A stretch of 47,878 nucleotides of DNA from Dehalococcoidia bacterium (GCA_009841435.1 VXLW01000033.1:1-47878); one strand, 5' to 3'. Positions 1 to 8,816 are shown, counted from the stretch's first letter. Program-made: numbers and translations. The notes: generated from the letters alone by a model not told the origin.

Positions 1-440
1 CGGTTGGCGCGATCGTCGACCCGGAGACGGGGGAACTGGTGGCGGGGCCGCGGGGGGAGGCCAGCGGGGACATGCGCACGCCGGAGCAGGCCGTCGTCGA
101 GCGGGTCGGAGGGACGGATTCGTTCCGGACGAACACGACGCTCGTGTGCATCGCGACGAACGCCGACATCGAGCACGTGGGCGTCCAGCGGCTCGCGGTG
201 CACGGGCACGACGGGCTGGCGCGATCGATCGTTCCCGCGCACACGCTCGGGGACGGCGACACCGTATTCGCGCTGACGACGGGCGAGGTCGCGACGGAGC
301 CGCACGACCTCACGACGCTGGGGTTGATGGCGATGCTGACGGTCGAGCGGGCGGTCGTGCGGAGCGTCGAGCTGGCGGAGGGGCTGGCGAGGGTGCCGTC
401 GGCGGCGGAGTGGCGCGAAGGTTCCGACAAGAGGGGTTGA
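1..440 (+). CDS. P1 (DmpA/NylC-type) family peptidase, C-terminal part
   Basis: The reading frame enters from the window edge and ends with TGA at 438-440, so only about 145 C-terminal residues are visible. They contain the NTTL...ATNA segment, HDGLARSI and HT..DGDTVFALTTGE. This pattern is typical of the C-terminal subunit of P1/DmpA-like aminopeptidases and 6-aminohexanoate-oligomer hydrolases. Those enzymes are N-terminal nucleophile hydrolases that self-cleave just before a catalytic Ser or Thr. The NTTL segment lies downstream of that cleavage site, and the nucleophile itself is outside the window or just at its edge. Family members cleave N-terminal residues or cyclic amides, and the substrate here is unknown. 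The gene is followed by a 226-bp region that precedes panB. Confidence 0.75.
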   Translation, partial: VGAIVDPETGELVAGPRGEASGDMRTPEQAVVERVGGTDSFRTNTTLVCIATNADIEHVGVQRLAVHGHDGLARSIVPAHTLGDGDTVFALTTGEVATEPHDLTTLGLMAMLTVERAVVRSVELAEGLARVPSAAEWREGSDKRG

Positions 441-546
441 CAAGCGTTTCCGGGGTCGCGACGATCCCGCATGCCGCCGATCCGTTCGCGGACGGCGAGC
501 CTGGGAAACGAGACCACGCACGCTCTAGTCCGCCTGGACCCACAGG

Positions 547-603
547 GCCGGTACGGATGGCGAGCCGCGGCCAGCAAGCAGTACCTGGCTTCCGGTTCTA
601 CCG
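547..603 (+). promoter_or_regulatory. Structured leader upstream of panB (candidate cis-regulatory RNA)
   Basis: A stem is formed by GCCGGTAC at 547-554 and GTACCTGGC at 581-589, with one unpaired base in the 3' arm. An inner TGGC/GCCA stem is separated from it by an asymmetric internal loop. A small CGGT/ACCG hairpin follows at 593-603. These lie directly before a terminator-like hairpin and the panB start. The pairing is seen directly. A regulatory role is inferred from the leader-terminator-gene order. A leader RNA class called the pan motif, with bulged adenines, is known upstream of panB in several phyla, but identity with it has not been tested. Confidence 0.4.
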
Positions 604-609
604 TTCCGC

Positions 610-639
610 GCCCTGCCAAACCCGGCAAGGGCGTTTTTT
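610..639 (+). terminator. Intrinsic terminator or attenuator before panB
   Basis: GCCCTGCC (610-617) pairs with GGCAAGGGC (624-632) with one bulge, and a run of six T follows at 634-639. This is the most canonical intrinsic terminator in the window. It is 27 nt before the panB ATG and 170 nt after the peptidase stop. It may therefore end the upstream transcript, or act as an attenuator controlled by the leader structure. Confidence 0.7.
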
Positions 640-666
640 GTGGCACTGACGCGAGCGGAGGGACCG

Positions 667-1518
667 ATGGGACGCCTTTCGATTCACAAGCTGGCTGAGT
701 GGAAGCGCGAGGACCGTCGCTTCGCGATGCTGACGGCGTACGACTACGCGATGGCGCGGCTGGTCGAGCAGGCCGGCGCGCCGGTGATCCTCGTGGGGGA
801 CTCGCTCGGCACGGTAATGCTGGGCCACGACTCGACGGTGCCCGTCACGATGGACGACATGCTGCACCACACGAAGGCGGTGGTGCGGGGCACAGAGCGC
901 TGCCTGGTGGTGGCTGACATGCCCTTCATGAGCTACCAGGCGAACCCCGACGAGGCGGTCAAGAACGCGGGTCGCCTGCTGCAGGCGGGCGCGGGCGCGG
1001 TGAAGCTGGAGGGCGGTAGCGAGATGGCGCCGCTCGTGCGGCGGATGGTGTCGGCGGGCATCCCCGTGATGGGGCATCTGGGCCTCACGCCCCAGTCGGT
1101 GAACCAGTTCGGCGGGCACAAGGTGCAGGGCAAGACGCCCGCCGCGGCGGCGCGCATCATCGGCGATGCGCGGGCGCTGGAGGAGGCAGGAGCCTTCGCA
1201 ATCGTGCTGGAGACGGTGCCGGCCCCGCTCGCGAAGATGGTGACGGAGCGCATCGGCGTTCCCACGATCGGCATCGGCGCGGGGGTGGACTGCGACGGCC
1301 AGGTGCAGGTGCTGCACGACCTCCTGGGGCTGTTCGACGACCAGCGGCAGTTCCGCCATGCGAAGCGCTACGCGGTGCTGGGCGAGGCGATTCGCGGGGC
1401 CATCCGGGAGTACGTCGCGGAGGTCGAGGAGGGAGCGTTCCCGACCGAGGAGGAGAGCTTCCCGATGGCCGAGGAGACGCTGACCGAGCTTCGCCAGGGC
1501 GCGAGCACGCCCGCCTGA
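667..1518 (+). CDS. panB: 3-methyl-2-oxobutanoate hydroxymethyltransferase
   Basis: PanB makes ketopantoate from 2-oxoisovalerate and 5,10-methylenetetrahydrofolate, the first step of pantothenate and CoA synthesis, in the cytoplasm. The 283-residue protein has the usual length and TIM-barrel fold signatures. Metal ligands are D45 (LVGDSLG), D84 (VADMPF) and E115 (VKLEGG), and the general base is E182 (VLETVPA). The GHLGLTPQS segment is also present. I chose ATG 667 because GGAGG sits 6 nt upstream; an in-frame GTG at 640 would add nine residues but has no ribosome site. panC follows 22 bp later, so the two form an operon. Expression may be controlled by the leader and terminator at 547-639. 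Confidence 0.96.
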   Translation: MGRLSIHKLAEWKREDRRFAMLTAYDYAMARLVEQAGAPVILVGDSLGTVMLGHDSTVPVTMDDMLHHTKAVVRGTERCLVVADMPFMSYQANPDEAVKNAGRLLQAGAGAVKLEGGSEMAPLVRRMVSAGIPVMGHLGLTPQSVNQFGGHKVQGKTPAAAARIIGDARALEEAGAFAIVLETVPAPLAKMVTERIGVPTIGIGAGVDCDGQVQVLHDLLGLFDDQRQFRHAKRYAVLGEAIRGAIREYVAEVEEGAFPTEEESFPMAEETLTELRQGASTPA

Positions 1519-1540
1519 CGGTCCCGCTACGGGGCGACGC

Positions 1541-2386
1541 ATGGAAATCCTGACGACCCCGGGGGAGATGCGCGCCTGGCGGCGGGCGCACCCGGTCAGC
1601 CTCGGGCTGACGCCCACGATGGGGTACCTGCACGAGGGGCACCTGGCGCTCGTACGGCAGTCGCTGGCCGAGAACGAGGCGTCTGCGGCGAGCATCTTCG
1701 TGAACCCGACGCAGTTCGGCCCGAACGAGGATCTGGATCGGTATCCCCGGGACGAAGAGGGCGACCTGCGCCAGCTCCGGGAGCTGGGGGTGGACGCGGT
1801 GTACCTGCCGGCGGTCGAGGCAATGTACCCGGAGGGATACCAGACGTACGTGACGGTGGAGGGCGTGTCGCAGGGGCTTGAGGGGGGATCGCGGCCGGTC
1901 CACTTCCGCGGGGTCGCGACGGTGGTGACCAAGCTGCTGAACGCCGTGCAGCCGGACCGCGCCTACTTCGGGAGGAAGGACGGCCAGCAGCTGCGTGTCA
2001 TCCGGCAACTGGTCCACGACCTCGACCTGCCGGTCGAGATCGTGGCGTGCGACACAGTGCGGGAGCCAGACGGTCTCGCGATGAGCAGCCGCAACGCCTA
2101 CCTAACGCCGGAGCAGCGGCCGGCGGCGGTCGTGCTCTCGCAGGCGCTGCGGGGGGCGGAGTTGAAGTTCGAGGACGGTGTGCGCTCGGCGGAGGCGCTG
2201 CGGTCGGGGGTTCGGGAGCTGGTGGGGGCGGAGCCGCTGGCAGAGCTTGACTACGTCTCCGTCGCGGACTCGGAGACGTTGGCGGAGGTCGAGGGGGAGG
2301 TGGACGGGGTGGCGATGCTGTCGCTGGCGGTGCGCTTCGGGGCGGTGCGGCTGATCGACAACGTGACGCTGGGCGAGGCCCGGTAG
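1541..2386 (+). CDS. panC: Pantothenate synthetase (pantoate--beta-alanine ligase)
   Basis: PanC joins pantoate and beta-alanine using ATP through a pantoyl-adenylate intermediate. The 281-residue protein has the nucleotidyltransferase HxGH motif (LHEGHL, H31 and H34), the substrate-binding [12 protein letters not shown] segment, and the KMSKS-like AMSSRN near residue 184. The start at ATG 1541 follows panB by 22 bp, which suggests co-transcription with panB. A panD (aspartate decarboxylase) gene is not in the window, so beta-alanine supply must be encoded elsewhere. Nothing in the sequence suggests loss of function. Confidence 0.96.
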   Translation: MEILTTPGEMRAWRRAHPVSLGLTPTMGYLHEGHLALVRQSLAENEASAASIFVNPTQFGPNEDLDRYPRDEEGDLRQLRELGVDAVYLPAVEAMYPEGYQTYVTVEGVSQGLEGGSRPVHFRGVATVVTKLLNAVQPDRAYFGRKDGQQLRVIRQLVHDLDLPVEIVACDTVREPDGLAMSSRNAYLTPEQRPAAVVLSQALRGAELKFEDGVRSAEALRSGVRELVGAEPLAELDYVSVADSETLAEVEGEVDGVAMLSLAVRFGAVRLIDNVTLGEAR

Positions 2387-2395
2387 GGTCGCTGC

Positions 2396-2401
2396 TACAC
2401 T
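2396..2401 (+). promoter_or_regulatory. -10 element of uvrB (leaderless type)
   Basis: TACACT lies 7 nt before the uvrB ATG, with no Shine-Dalgarno sequence between them. Transcription would begin at or next to the start codon. No convincing -35 box is visible. Confidence 0.45.
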
Positions 2402-2408
2402 GGCATCC

Positions 2409-4526
2409 ATGGTTTCCGTGGCCTCCCCAACGGAGGGCGCCTTCAAGCTGAGCGCCGACTTCCAGCCGACCGGCGACCAGCCGCAGGCGATCGACACGCT
2501 GGTCGAGGGGCTGCAGCGCGGGGATCGCTACCAGACGCTGCTGGGAGCGACGGGCTCGGGAAAGACCTTCACGATCGCGAACGTGGTGCAGGCGGTGGGG
2601 CGGCCGACGCTCGTGCTGGCCCACAACAAGACGCTGGCGGCGCAGCTCTGCGCCGAGCTGAAGGAGTTCTTCCCGGAGAACTCCGTCGAGTACTTCGTCA
2701 GCTACTACGACTACTACCAGCCGGAGGCGTACATCCCGCGGAGCGACACGTACATCGCCAAGGACGCGGACATCAACGACGAGATCGACAAGCTGCGGCA
2801 TGCGGCCACGCGGTCGCTCTTCACGCGGCGCGACGTGATCATCGTGGCGAGCGTGAGCTGCATCTACGGCCTGGGGGAGCCCTCCGGCTACGAGGAGTTC
2901 ATCCTCAGGATGAAGGTGGGGGAGCAGCTGGAACGTCGCGACGTGCTGCGGCGGATGGTCGAGATGCAGTACGAGCGGAACGACCAGAACGTGGTGCGGG
3001 GCCGCTTCCGGATGCGAGGCGACTCGCTCACGATCCTGCCGAGCTACGAGGAGCTGGCGGTCCGCATCGACTTCTGGGACAACGAGGTCGAGCGCATCAG
3101 CGAGCTCGACCCGCTCACGGGCGAGATCGTGGCGGAACGGGAGTCGATCGAGATCTTCCCGGCCAAGCACTTCGTGACGAGCAAGGACAACCTCGATGAC
3201 GCGCTCAAGGCGATCGAGACGGAGCTGGGCGATCAGCTCACCTTCCTGAAGGAGCAGGGCAAGATCCTGGAGGCAGCGCGGCTGGAGGAGCGCACTCATT
3301 ACGACCTGGAGACGCTGCGGGAGACGGGCTACTGCGCGGGCATCGAGAACTACTCGCGACACCTGCAGGTGCGCCCCGCGGGCTCGACGCCGTGGTGCCT
3401 GCTCGACTACTTCCCGGACGACTGGCTGCTGGTCGTGGACGAGTCGCACATCACGCTGCCGCAGGTGCAGGGGCAGTTCTACGGGGACCGGTCGCGCAAG
3501 GAGACGCTGGTGGAGTTCGGGTTCCGGCTGCCGAGCGCGCTCGACAACCGGCCGCTCACATTCGAGGAGTTCGACCAGCACATCAACCAGACGATCTTCG
3601 TGAGCGCCACGCCGGCGCAGTACGAGCTGGACCAGTCGACGCAGGTGGCCCAGCAGGTGATCCGTCCCACGGGCGTGCTCGACCCGGTGGTGGAGGTGCG
3701 GTCGACGGACGGGCAGATCGACGACCTGCTGGCGGAGATCAACGCGACGACGGCGAAGGGCCAACGCGTGCTGGTCACCACTTTGACGAAGAAGATGGCG
3801 GAAGACCTGGCGGACTACCTGACGGAGATGGGGGTGAAGACGCACTACCTGCACTCGGAGGTGGAGACGCTGGACCGGGTCGAGATCCTGCGGGACCTGC
3901 GGCTGGGGGTGTACGACGTGGTGGTGGGGATCAACCTGCTGCGGGAGGGGCTGGACCTGCCCGAGGTCTCGCTGGTGGCGATCCTCGATGCGGACAAGGA
4001 GGGGTACCTGCGCTCGAACCGGTCGCTGATCCAGACGATTGGGCGGGCGGCGCGGCACATCGAGGGGCGCGTCGTGATGTACGCGGACCACGTGACGGCG
4101 AGCATGCGCACGGCGATCGACGAGACGGAGCGGCGGCGGGGCATCCAGGACAACTACAACCGCGAGCACGGGCTGGAGGCGGAGACGATCACGAAGGCGA
4201 TTCGGGACATCACGGACCACGTGCGGGAGGTGGCGGAGGAGCCGGCGGAGTACGACGCGGACGTGCCCGCGGGGATGCCGCCGGACGAGTTGCTGCGGAC
4301 GATCAAGGAGCTGGAGCGGGAGATGAAGGGCGCGGCGAAGAACCTCGAGTTCGAAAAGGCGGCGGCGTTGCGCGATCGGATCGTGGAACTGCGGCGGGAG
4401 CTGGTGGGGTCGGACAGCGAGGAGCTGGAGGCGTTCGCGGAGGTGGCGGGGCGGAGCGGCCCGGTGCGCTACGGCCGCAGCCAGGCGGGTGGCCGCAACC
4501 GGCGACGGCGCTTCCGACGAGGGTAG
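2409..4526 (+). CDS. uvrB: Excinuclease ABC subunit B
   Basis: UvrB is the damage-verifying helicase-like subunit of nucleotide excision repair. It is loaded by UvrA and positions UvrC for incision. The 705-residue protein has Walker A GATGSGKT (46-53), the [10 protein letters not shown] beta-hairpin region near 100, a DESH Walker B near 343, helicase motifs such as the TIGRAARH block, and a C-terminal UVR domain that binds UvrC (about 625-660). After that comes a basic tail rich in arginine that is longer than in many homologues. The start at 2409 has a -10 box 7 nt upstream and no ribosome site, so the mRNA may be leaderless. No GAAC-N4-GTTC SOS box is visible here, unlike at alkB. Confidence 0.97.
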   Translation: MVSVASPTEGAFKLSADFQPTGDQPQAIDTLVEGLQRGDRYQTLLGATGSGKTFTIANVVQAVGRPTLVLAHNKTLAAQLCAELKEFFPENSVEYFVSYYDYYQPEAYIPRSDTYIAKDADINDEIDKLRHAATRSLFTRRDVIIVASVSCIYGLGEPSGYEEFILRMKVGEQLERRDVLRRMVEMQYERNDQNVVRGRFRMRGDSLTILPSYEELAVRIDFWDNEVERISELDPLTGEIVAERESIEIFPAKHFVTSKDNLDDALKAIETELGDQLTFLKEQGKILEAARLEERTHYDLETLRETGYCAGIENYSRHLQVRPAGSTPWCLLDYFPDDWLLVVDESHITLPQVQGQFYGDRSRKETLVEFGFRLPSALDNRPLTFEEFDQHINQTIFVSATPAQYELDQSTQVAQQVIRPTGVLDPVVEVRSTDGQIDDLLAEINATTAKGQRVLVTTLTKKMAEDLADYLTEMGVKTHYLHSEVETLDRVEILRDLRLGVYDVVVGINLLREGLDLPEVSLVAILDADKEGYLRSNRSLIQTIGRAARHIEGRVVMYADHVTASMRTAIDETERRRGIQDNYNREHGLEAETITKAIRDITDHVREVAEEPAEYDADVPAGMPPDELLRTIKELEREMKGAAKNLEFEKAAALRDRIVELRRELVGSDSEELEAFAEVAGRSGPVRYGRSQAGGRNRRRRFRRG

Positions 4527-4592
4527 GCGACCGATCGCGCCAAATCGCAGGCAGGGCGTAGGCTTGGGCAACCAGCCACGAGAGGTTTCCAT

Positions 4593-5057
4593 ATGCCCAG
4601 CCGCCGAGCATCGATCGCCCTGACCGCCGAAGAGCAGGAGCAGTTCCTGGACGAGGGCTGGACGTTGCAAGTGGCGACGAACGGCCCGGGCGGATTCCCC
4701 CACATGGCGCCGATGTGGTACGTGATGATCGACGGCGTCATCACGTTCACGACGTTCGGGAAGAGCCAGAAGATCCTGAACCTGCAGCGTGACCCACACA
4801 TCTCCGTGATGCTCGAGACGGGCCAGGCCTACGAGGAGTTGCGGGGGCTCGTGATACGCGGCACCGCCGAGGTGGATACGGACGTCCAAACGACGGCCGA
4901 GGTGATGTCGGTCGTGGCGAACAAGTACCGCGGCCTTCCGATCCCGACGGACACACCCGAGGCGGCCCTTCCGGCGGCGGCGAAGCGGGTAACGGTGCGG
5001 GTCCGGCCCGAGCGGGTCTACAGCTGGGACCACGGGAAGCTGGGCGGGCGCTACTAG
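4593..5057 (+). CDS. Pyridoxamine 5'-phosphate oxidase-fold (PPOX/FDOR) flavoprotein
   Basis: The 154-residue protein has the split-barrel signature of the PPOX/flavin-deazaflavin oxidoreductase superfamily: LQVATNGPGGFPHMAPMWYV, then TFTTFGKSQKILNLQRDPHISV, then RGTAEV. Relatives bind FMN, F420 or heme and reduce varied small molecules; the cofactor and substrate cannot be told here. GAGAGG lies upstream of the ATG, and a possible TAGGCT -10 is near 4559. Its TAG stop shares a CTAG tetranucleotide (5054-5057) with the stop of ruvC on the other strand, so the two genes overlap tail to tail by 4 bp. Confidence 0.85.
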   Translation: MPSRRASIALTAEEQEQFLDEGWTLQVATNGPGGFPHMAPMWYVMIDGVITFTTFGKSQKILNLQRDPHISVMLETGQAYEELRGLVIRGTAEVDTDVQTTAEVMSVVANKYRGLPIPTDTPEAALPAAAKRVTVRVRPERVYSWDHGKLGGRY

Positions 5058-5539
5058 ATCCGGCCCTCAAGCCGCGTGTGCGCCCAGTGGGTGATAGCCA
5101 CGGCGAGGGCGTCGGCGGCATCCGAGGGGCTGGGCTGTTCGGCCAGGCCGAGCTCCATCGCCACCATCTTGGCGATCTGCGCCTTGTCGCTCTGACCGTA
5201 GCCGCCCACCTGGTTCTTGATCACGGCGGGGGCGTACTCGTGCACTTCGAGGGCGGAATCGGCGAGGGCGAGGATGGCGGCGGCGCGCGCGTGCCCGAGA
5301 GCGAGGGCCGAGCGCGCGTTGGAGCCCACGAAGGAGGCCTCGACGGCGCCGACCTCGGGTGACCACTGGGCGAACACCTTGCGCAGGCCGTCGCGGATGA
5401 GGACGAGGCGGCGGGCGAGGCTGTCGGCGGAGCGGGTGCGGACGACGCCGTGGGCGACGTGGCGGCACTGGTCGCCGTCGACGTCGACGATGCCGTAGCC
5501 GGTCGCATTGAGGCCCGGGTCGATGCCTGCGATGCGCAT
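5054..5539 (-). CDS. ruvC: Crossover junction endodeoxyribonuclease
   Basis: RuvC resolves Holliday junctions by paired nicking, working with the RuvAB branch-migration motor. The 161-residue protein has the four acidic residues in the expected order: D7 (GIDPGL), E67 (VEASFV), D140 and D143 (SDAADALA). Its length is normal. ruvA and ruvB are not adjacent in the window. The ATG at 5539 is preceded by TAGAGT exactly 6 nt upstream and no ribosome site, so I infer a leaderless transcript. yebC lies 49 bp upstream on the same strand, an order common in many bacteria. Confidence 0.96.
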   Translation of the reverse strand: MRIAGIDPGLNATGYGIVDVDGDQCRHVAHGVVRTRSADSLARRLVLIRDGLRKVFAQWSPEVGAVEASFVGSNARSALALGHARAAAILALADSALEVHEYAPAVIKNQVGGYGQSDKAQIAKMVAMELGLAEQPSPSDAADALAVAITHWAHTRLEGRI

Positions 5540-5545
5540 GCCCGC

Positions 5546-5551
5546 ACTCTA
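5546..5551 (-). promoter_or_regulatory. -10 element of ruvC (leaderless type)
   Basis: TAGAGT on the minus strand ends 6 nt before the ruvC ATG. No Shine-Dalgarno sequence and no clear -35 box are present. Confidence 0.45.
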
Positions 5552-5588
5552 CGACGGCGGGCAGGGGAGCGCCGAGGGGCGGGTGGCG

Positions 5589-6338
5589 CTAGCTCGCGTA
5601 CTGGGCGAGGAGCTCGTCGTCGAAGTCGGCGTTGGAGTAGACGCGCTGGACGTCCTCGAGCTCTTCGAGGCCGTCGAGGAGGCGGAGGATCTGGCCGGCA
5701 ACGCCCTTCTCAAGGGCGATGGTGGAGGTGGGGACCATCGAGAGGTCGGCGTGGTCCACGGTGTAGCCCGCTTCCGTGAGGGCCTGGCGGACGGCTTCGA
5801 GGTCGCCGGGGGCGGTCTGGACCTCGACGGCGTCGTCGGACGTCTCGATGTCCTCGGCGCCGGCCTCGATCGCGACCAGGGCAATCTCGTCCTCGTCGTG
5901 GCCGTCTGTGGGCACGGAGAGAGCGCCCCGGGACTTGAACTGCCAGGCAACGGAGCCGTTCTCGCCGAGGCTGCCGCCGACGCTCGTGAACTCGTGACGA
6001 ATGGCAGCGACGGTGCGGTTGCGGTTGTCGGTGACGGCGGTGACGAGGATGGCAGCCCCACCGGGTCCGTAGCCTTCGTAGCTGACCTCGATGAGCTGGT
6101 CGCTGTCGCCGCCGCCCGTGGCCTTGGCGATGGCGCGGGTGATGTTGTCGTTGGGCATGTTGGCGGCCTTCGCGCGCTGGACTGCGAGGCGCAGCTTGAA
6201 GTTCGCGTCGGGGTCGGGACCACCAGCCTTGGCGGCGAGCTGGAGCTCCTTGGCAAGCTTCGTGAAGAGGGCGCCGCGCTTGTTATCGGCGGCTTCCTTC
6301 TTCCGCTTGATGGTCGACCATTTCGAGTGGCCAGACAT
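5589..6338 (-). CDS. yebC: YebC/PmpR family protein (TACO1-like)
   Basis: The protein begins MSGHSKWSTIKRKK, the family hallmark, and has GHEx-like and GGSLGENGSVAW blocks, with 249 residues in total as is usual. YebC proteins were first annotated as transcription regulators. Established work links them to relief of ribosome stalling on difficult motifs and to DNA-binding regulation. The start at 6338 has GGAGG 10 nt upstream. A TACACT -10 lies at 6373-6368 on the minus strand, giving a leader of about 23 nt. The neighbouring ruvC just downstream fits the widespread yebC-ruvC gene order. Confidence 0.95.
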   Translation of the reverse strand: MSGHSKWSTIKRKKEAADNKRGALFTKLAKELQLAAKAGGPDPDANFKLRLAVQRAKAANMPNDNITRAIAKATGGGDSDQLIEVSYEGYGPGGAAILVTAVTDNRNRTVAAIRHEFTSVGGSLGENGSVAWQFKSRGALSVPTDGHDEDEIALVAIEAGAEDIETSDDAVEVQTAPGDLEAVRQALTEAGYTVDHADLSMVPTSTIALEKGVAGQILRLLDGLEELEDVQRVYSNADFDDELLAQYAS

Positions 6339-6367
6339 GGGGCTGTCCTCCGGATTGGTCAGCTTCG

Positions 6368-6373
6368 AGTGTA
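6368..6373 (-). promoter_or_regulatory. -10 element upstream of yebC
   Basis: TACACT on the minus strand, about 30 nt before the yebC ATG, is followed by a good GGAGG ribosome site. It is assigned by position and similarity to other -10 boxes in the window. Confidence 0.35.
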
Positions 6374-6396
6374 GCGCAACGCCCGGGCGCTCTTCG

Positions 6397-7182
6397 TCAC
6401 TCGTTCCAGGCGGCGTTGAAGCGCTCGCCGAGAGCGTCGATGACGTGGTGGTCGGTGAAGTTCGCCTGGAGGGGGCTGACGCTGACGTACTTGTGCATGA
6501 TCGCCCAGATGTCGGTGCCGGGGGGTGGGTCGAGAGGGGTGGGCTCGAAGGGTCCGCGGGTGAGGAAGCCCTTCGACTCGCCCTGGACCTCAAGGTGGAA
6601 GTAGCCCCGGCGGGCGACGCGGGTGACGAGGATGCCCTTAATCTCCTCGAAGGGGACGAGGGGGATGTTGACGTTGAGGAAGATGGATTTGGGCAGCCGG
6701 CCCTCGATTTCCTCGCGGCAGAAGATGGCGGCGACGCGCTCGGCGGCGTCCCAGTCGATCCCTTCGGCGCGGGGGTCCATCGCGTAGGAGATGGCGAGCG
6801 AGGTGATGCCGCGGTAGTGCCCCTGGAGGGCCGCGCCGACGGTGCCGCTGGCGGTGAGGTCGTTGCCGATGTTCGCGCCGCGATTGATGCCGGAGACGAG
6901 CAGGTCGGGCTCCTCATCGAGCACGCCGTTGAGGCCGACGATGACGGCGGAGGCGGGGGAGCCGTTGACGTGCCAGGCATCGATGCCGGGGACGGGCGGA
7001 TCCTCGATGCGGACCCAGTTCAGCTCCTGGCGAAGAGTGAGGCTGCCGCCCACAGCACTCTGGTTCTTGTTGGGGACGACGACGGTGACGTCGCAGTCGA
7101 GGGAGCGGCAGGCGCGGGCAAGCGCCCACAGTCCGGGCGACTCGTGGCCGTCGTCGTTGCTGATGAGGATGCGGCGGGGCAT
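6397..7182 (-). CDS. surE: 5'/3'-nucleotidase SurE
   Basis: SurE hydrolyses nucleoside monophosphates and is linked to survival in stationary phase. The 261-residue protein has the metal site of the family: D10 and D11 in ISNDDG, S42 in NQSAVGG, and N100 in SGINRGANIG. The order and spacing match characterised SurE enzymes. A TAGCAT -10-like sequence lies 9 nt before the ATG, with no clear ribosome site. yebC is 58 bp downstream on the same strand, and transcription of the two may be linked. Confidence 0.95.
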   Translation of the reverse strand: MPRRILISNDDGHESPGLWALARACRSLDCDVTVVVPNKNQSAVGGSLTLRQELNWVRIEDPPVPGIDAWHVNGSPASAVIVGLNGVLDEEPDLLVSGINRGANIGNDLTASGTVGAALQGHYRGITSLAISYAMDPRAEGIDWDAAERVAAIFCREEIEGRLPKSIFLNVNIPLVPFEEIKGILVTRVARRGYFHLEVQGESKGFLTRGPFEPTPLDPPPGTDIWAIMHKYVSVSPLQANFTDHHVIDALGERFNAAWNE

Positions 7183-7229
7183 CGCTTGGCGATGCTACGC
7201 GACAGGCCGGTTAGCGGCTTCGAAGAGCG

Positions 7230-7700
7230 CTAGTCCGAGGGCCGCGCGAACCACTCATCGAGGGTCTGGCGGATGCCCGGTCCCATGACCTCGAAGGTCA
7301 TGCCGACGTCGTTCGTGACGAATGCGGAGCCGGGGCCGAGGTCCCAGATGGTCATACCGAGCGCCTGCAGGCGCTCGGCCTCGGCGCGAACATCTTCGAC
7401 GATGTAGCCGACGTGATGGAGGCGGGGGCCTTCGTCGGCGGCGAAGAAACCGCTCCCGTAGCCGCTCACCAGCTCGACGTAGGGCGGACCCTGGCGGGTG
7501 TAGACGGCCTGCATCTCGTCGGTGGTAGGTCCTTCGGGGGTGTTCATCTTCCGGGTCATGGACCAGATCGAGGTCCAGTCGACGTTGAGGGCAGGGCCAA
7601 GCATGTCCATCGCCGCAGGCAGGTCGGGGACGGCCATGGCGAAGTGGAAGATGCCGCCAGAGGGGATGTCGTAGGGGCTGGTGAGGTCTTCGAACGTCAC
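7230..7700 (-). CDS. VOC-fold (glyoxalase/dioxygenase-like) protein
   Basis: The 156-residue protein has a single vicinal-oxygen-chelate pattern: FHFAMAVPDLPAAMDMLGP at the start, a central YVELVSG, and RLHHVGYIVEDVRAEAERLQALG. Such proteins bind a metal with His and Glu from these segments and act as lyases, isomerases or ring-cleaving dioxygenases. The reaction here is not identifiable. I chose GTG 7700 because AGGAGG lies upstream and the start overlaps the previous gene's stop as GTGA (4 bp), a sign of translational coupling. It is the last gene of a six-gene minus-strand operon. Confidence 0.8.
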   Translation of the reverse strand: MTFEDLTSPYDIPSGGIFHFAMAVPDLPAAMDMLGPALNVDWTSIWSMTRKMNTPEGPTTDEMQAVYTRQGPPYVELVSGYGSGFFAADEGPRLHHVGYIVEDVRAEAERLQALGMTIWDLGPGSAFVTNDVGMTFEVMGPGIRQTLDEWFARPSD

Positions 7701-8242
7701 GATGCGCCTCCTGGGGGCGATTCCTTCCCCCATTCCCTGTAGACGATGTCGTCGGTCGAGTGAGAGCCCTCGGTGAACCCGAGGCCGGGCGGATCCCAGA
7801 CCTCGTCGACCTTCACGACGCGGTCCATGTCGTGGATGACGACGCGGTCGGAGAACTTCCAGACGCCGTCGCGACGCTCGAAGCGGTCGACGTAGCGGCC
7901 GCCCCAGCGGTAGTCGGTGTCGGGCTCGCCATTCTCGCCGGGGGCGCGGTGGTTGGCCTGGGCGTAGGCCTCGCCCTTCGCCGTGTCACCGTCGATCTCG
8001 ACCCAGACGTTGGTGGTGACGTGCTGGGTCATCTTGAAGCGGGAGAGTCCGACCATGACGTTCTTGACGAAGTCGTCACGGACCTCGCGGTTGCGCGTGG
8101 TGATGTAGGCGTCCTCGTGGAAGCACGAGCGCAGCAGCTCGGGGTCGAGGCGGTCGACACCGCGGGCGTAGCGGAAATAGAGGTTTCGCAGCTCGATCTC
8201 GTCGAGCGCGCGCTGGAGGGCGGACTGGTCGAGGTCGGGCAC
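7697..8242 (-). CDS. SnoaL/NTF2-like protein
   Basis: The 181-residue protein looks like a SnoaL_4-type NTF2-like fold: an N-terminal helix with LDEIELRNLYFRYARGVDRLDPELL, then CFHEDAYI, and a strand-rich C-terminal half with RYVDRFERRDGVWKFSDRVVIHD. Members include ring-hydroxylating dioxygenase beta-like proteins, polyketide cyclases and dehydratases, often in catabolic operons for aromatics or steroids. The GTG at 8242 has AAGGAGG upstream. An ATG far upstream in the same frame would give a low-complexity extension and is rejected. The stop overlaps the VOC gene start. The substrate is unknown. Confidence 0.78.
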   Translation of the reverse strand: MPDLDQSALQRALDEIELRNLYFRYARGVDRLDPELLRSCFHEDAYITTRNREVRDDFVKNVMVGLSRFKMTQHVTTNVWVEIDGDTAKGEAYAQANHRAPGENGEPDTDYRWGGRYVDRFERRDGVWKFSDRVVIHDMDRVVKVDEVWDPPGLGFTEGSHSTDDIVYREWGKESPPGGAS

Positions 8243-8264
8243 GGGGTCCTCCTTCGCGAAGAGG

Positions 8265-8816
8265 CTAGACGGCGCGGATCCCGTCGATGATGAGTCCCAC
8301 GGCGCGGAAGATGAGGACGGCGCCGATGAGGCGCGCCAGGACGCCCGGGATGGGCGAGTCGCGCCCCGAGACCAGTGCCACGCCCACGGCGACGGCGGCG
8401 ACGACGATGAGGCTCGCGAGCACCACCTGCGGTTCGCCCTTGTCGGCGGAGCGGGTGAGGACGGCGGCGAAGGCGGCGGGGCTGGCGAGGAGGGGGAAGG
8501 CGAGGGGGAAGAGGCCGCTCTTCCAGTCCTGCTCCATGGGGAAGGAGAAGGGGCCGAAGAGGATGAAAGCGACTCCGGTGACGGCCATGACAATGCCGGC
8601 GGAGATGCGGAAGGTCTCGGGTTCGAGCTGGAGGGCGTCGAGGAAGGCGTCGGCGGCGAAGGTGGCGGCGAGGAGGAGAGCCGCGCCCGCGAGGAAGGCG
8701 ACGGCCGCCGGTACGAGCTGGAGGCGACCCTTTTCCGCCCTGTTCACCGTGGCAAGGACGGCGGGCGGGTTTATGGAGGCGAAGATGAGGAGGATGGTGA
8801 TCCACAGACCGCTCAT
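8265..8816 (-). CDS. MarC/UPF0056-like integral membrane protein
   Basis: The 183-residue hydrophobic protein has about six membrane segments and the family-like start LLIFASINPPAVLATV, followed by a GIVMAVTGVAFILFGPF helix. MarC relatives have no settled function; the historic link to multiple antibiotic resistance has been withdrawn. The ATG at 8816 overlaps the upstream gene stop as ATGA, so translation is coupled. It belongs to the accessory operon 7230-12151, where it could move a substrate or product across the membrane, which is only a guess. Family assignment is by pattern and moderately sure. Confidence 0.65.
   Translation of the reverse strand: MSGLWITILLIFASINPPAVLATVNRAEKGRLQLVPAAVAFLAGAALLLAATFAADAFLDALQLEPETFRISAGIVMAVTGVAFILFGPFSFPMEQDWKSGLFPLAFPLLASPAAFAAVLTRSADKGEPQVVLASLIVVAAVAVGVALVSGRDSPIPGVLARLIGAVLIFRAVGLIIDGIRAV

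Noticed and set aside
441-640. T-box, TPP or THF riboswitch before panB
   Set aside because: The conserved core words of these classes are not present. Only an unspecified structured leader and a terminator can be supported.
1998-5033. A 1011-codon open frame on the minus strand across panC, uvrB and the PPOX gene
   Set aside because: It is antisense to uvrB and its neighbours, which have clear conserved products. The translation is Arg/His/Leu-rich low complexity, as expected for a shadow frame in GC-rich DNA.
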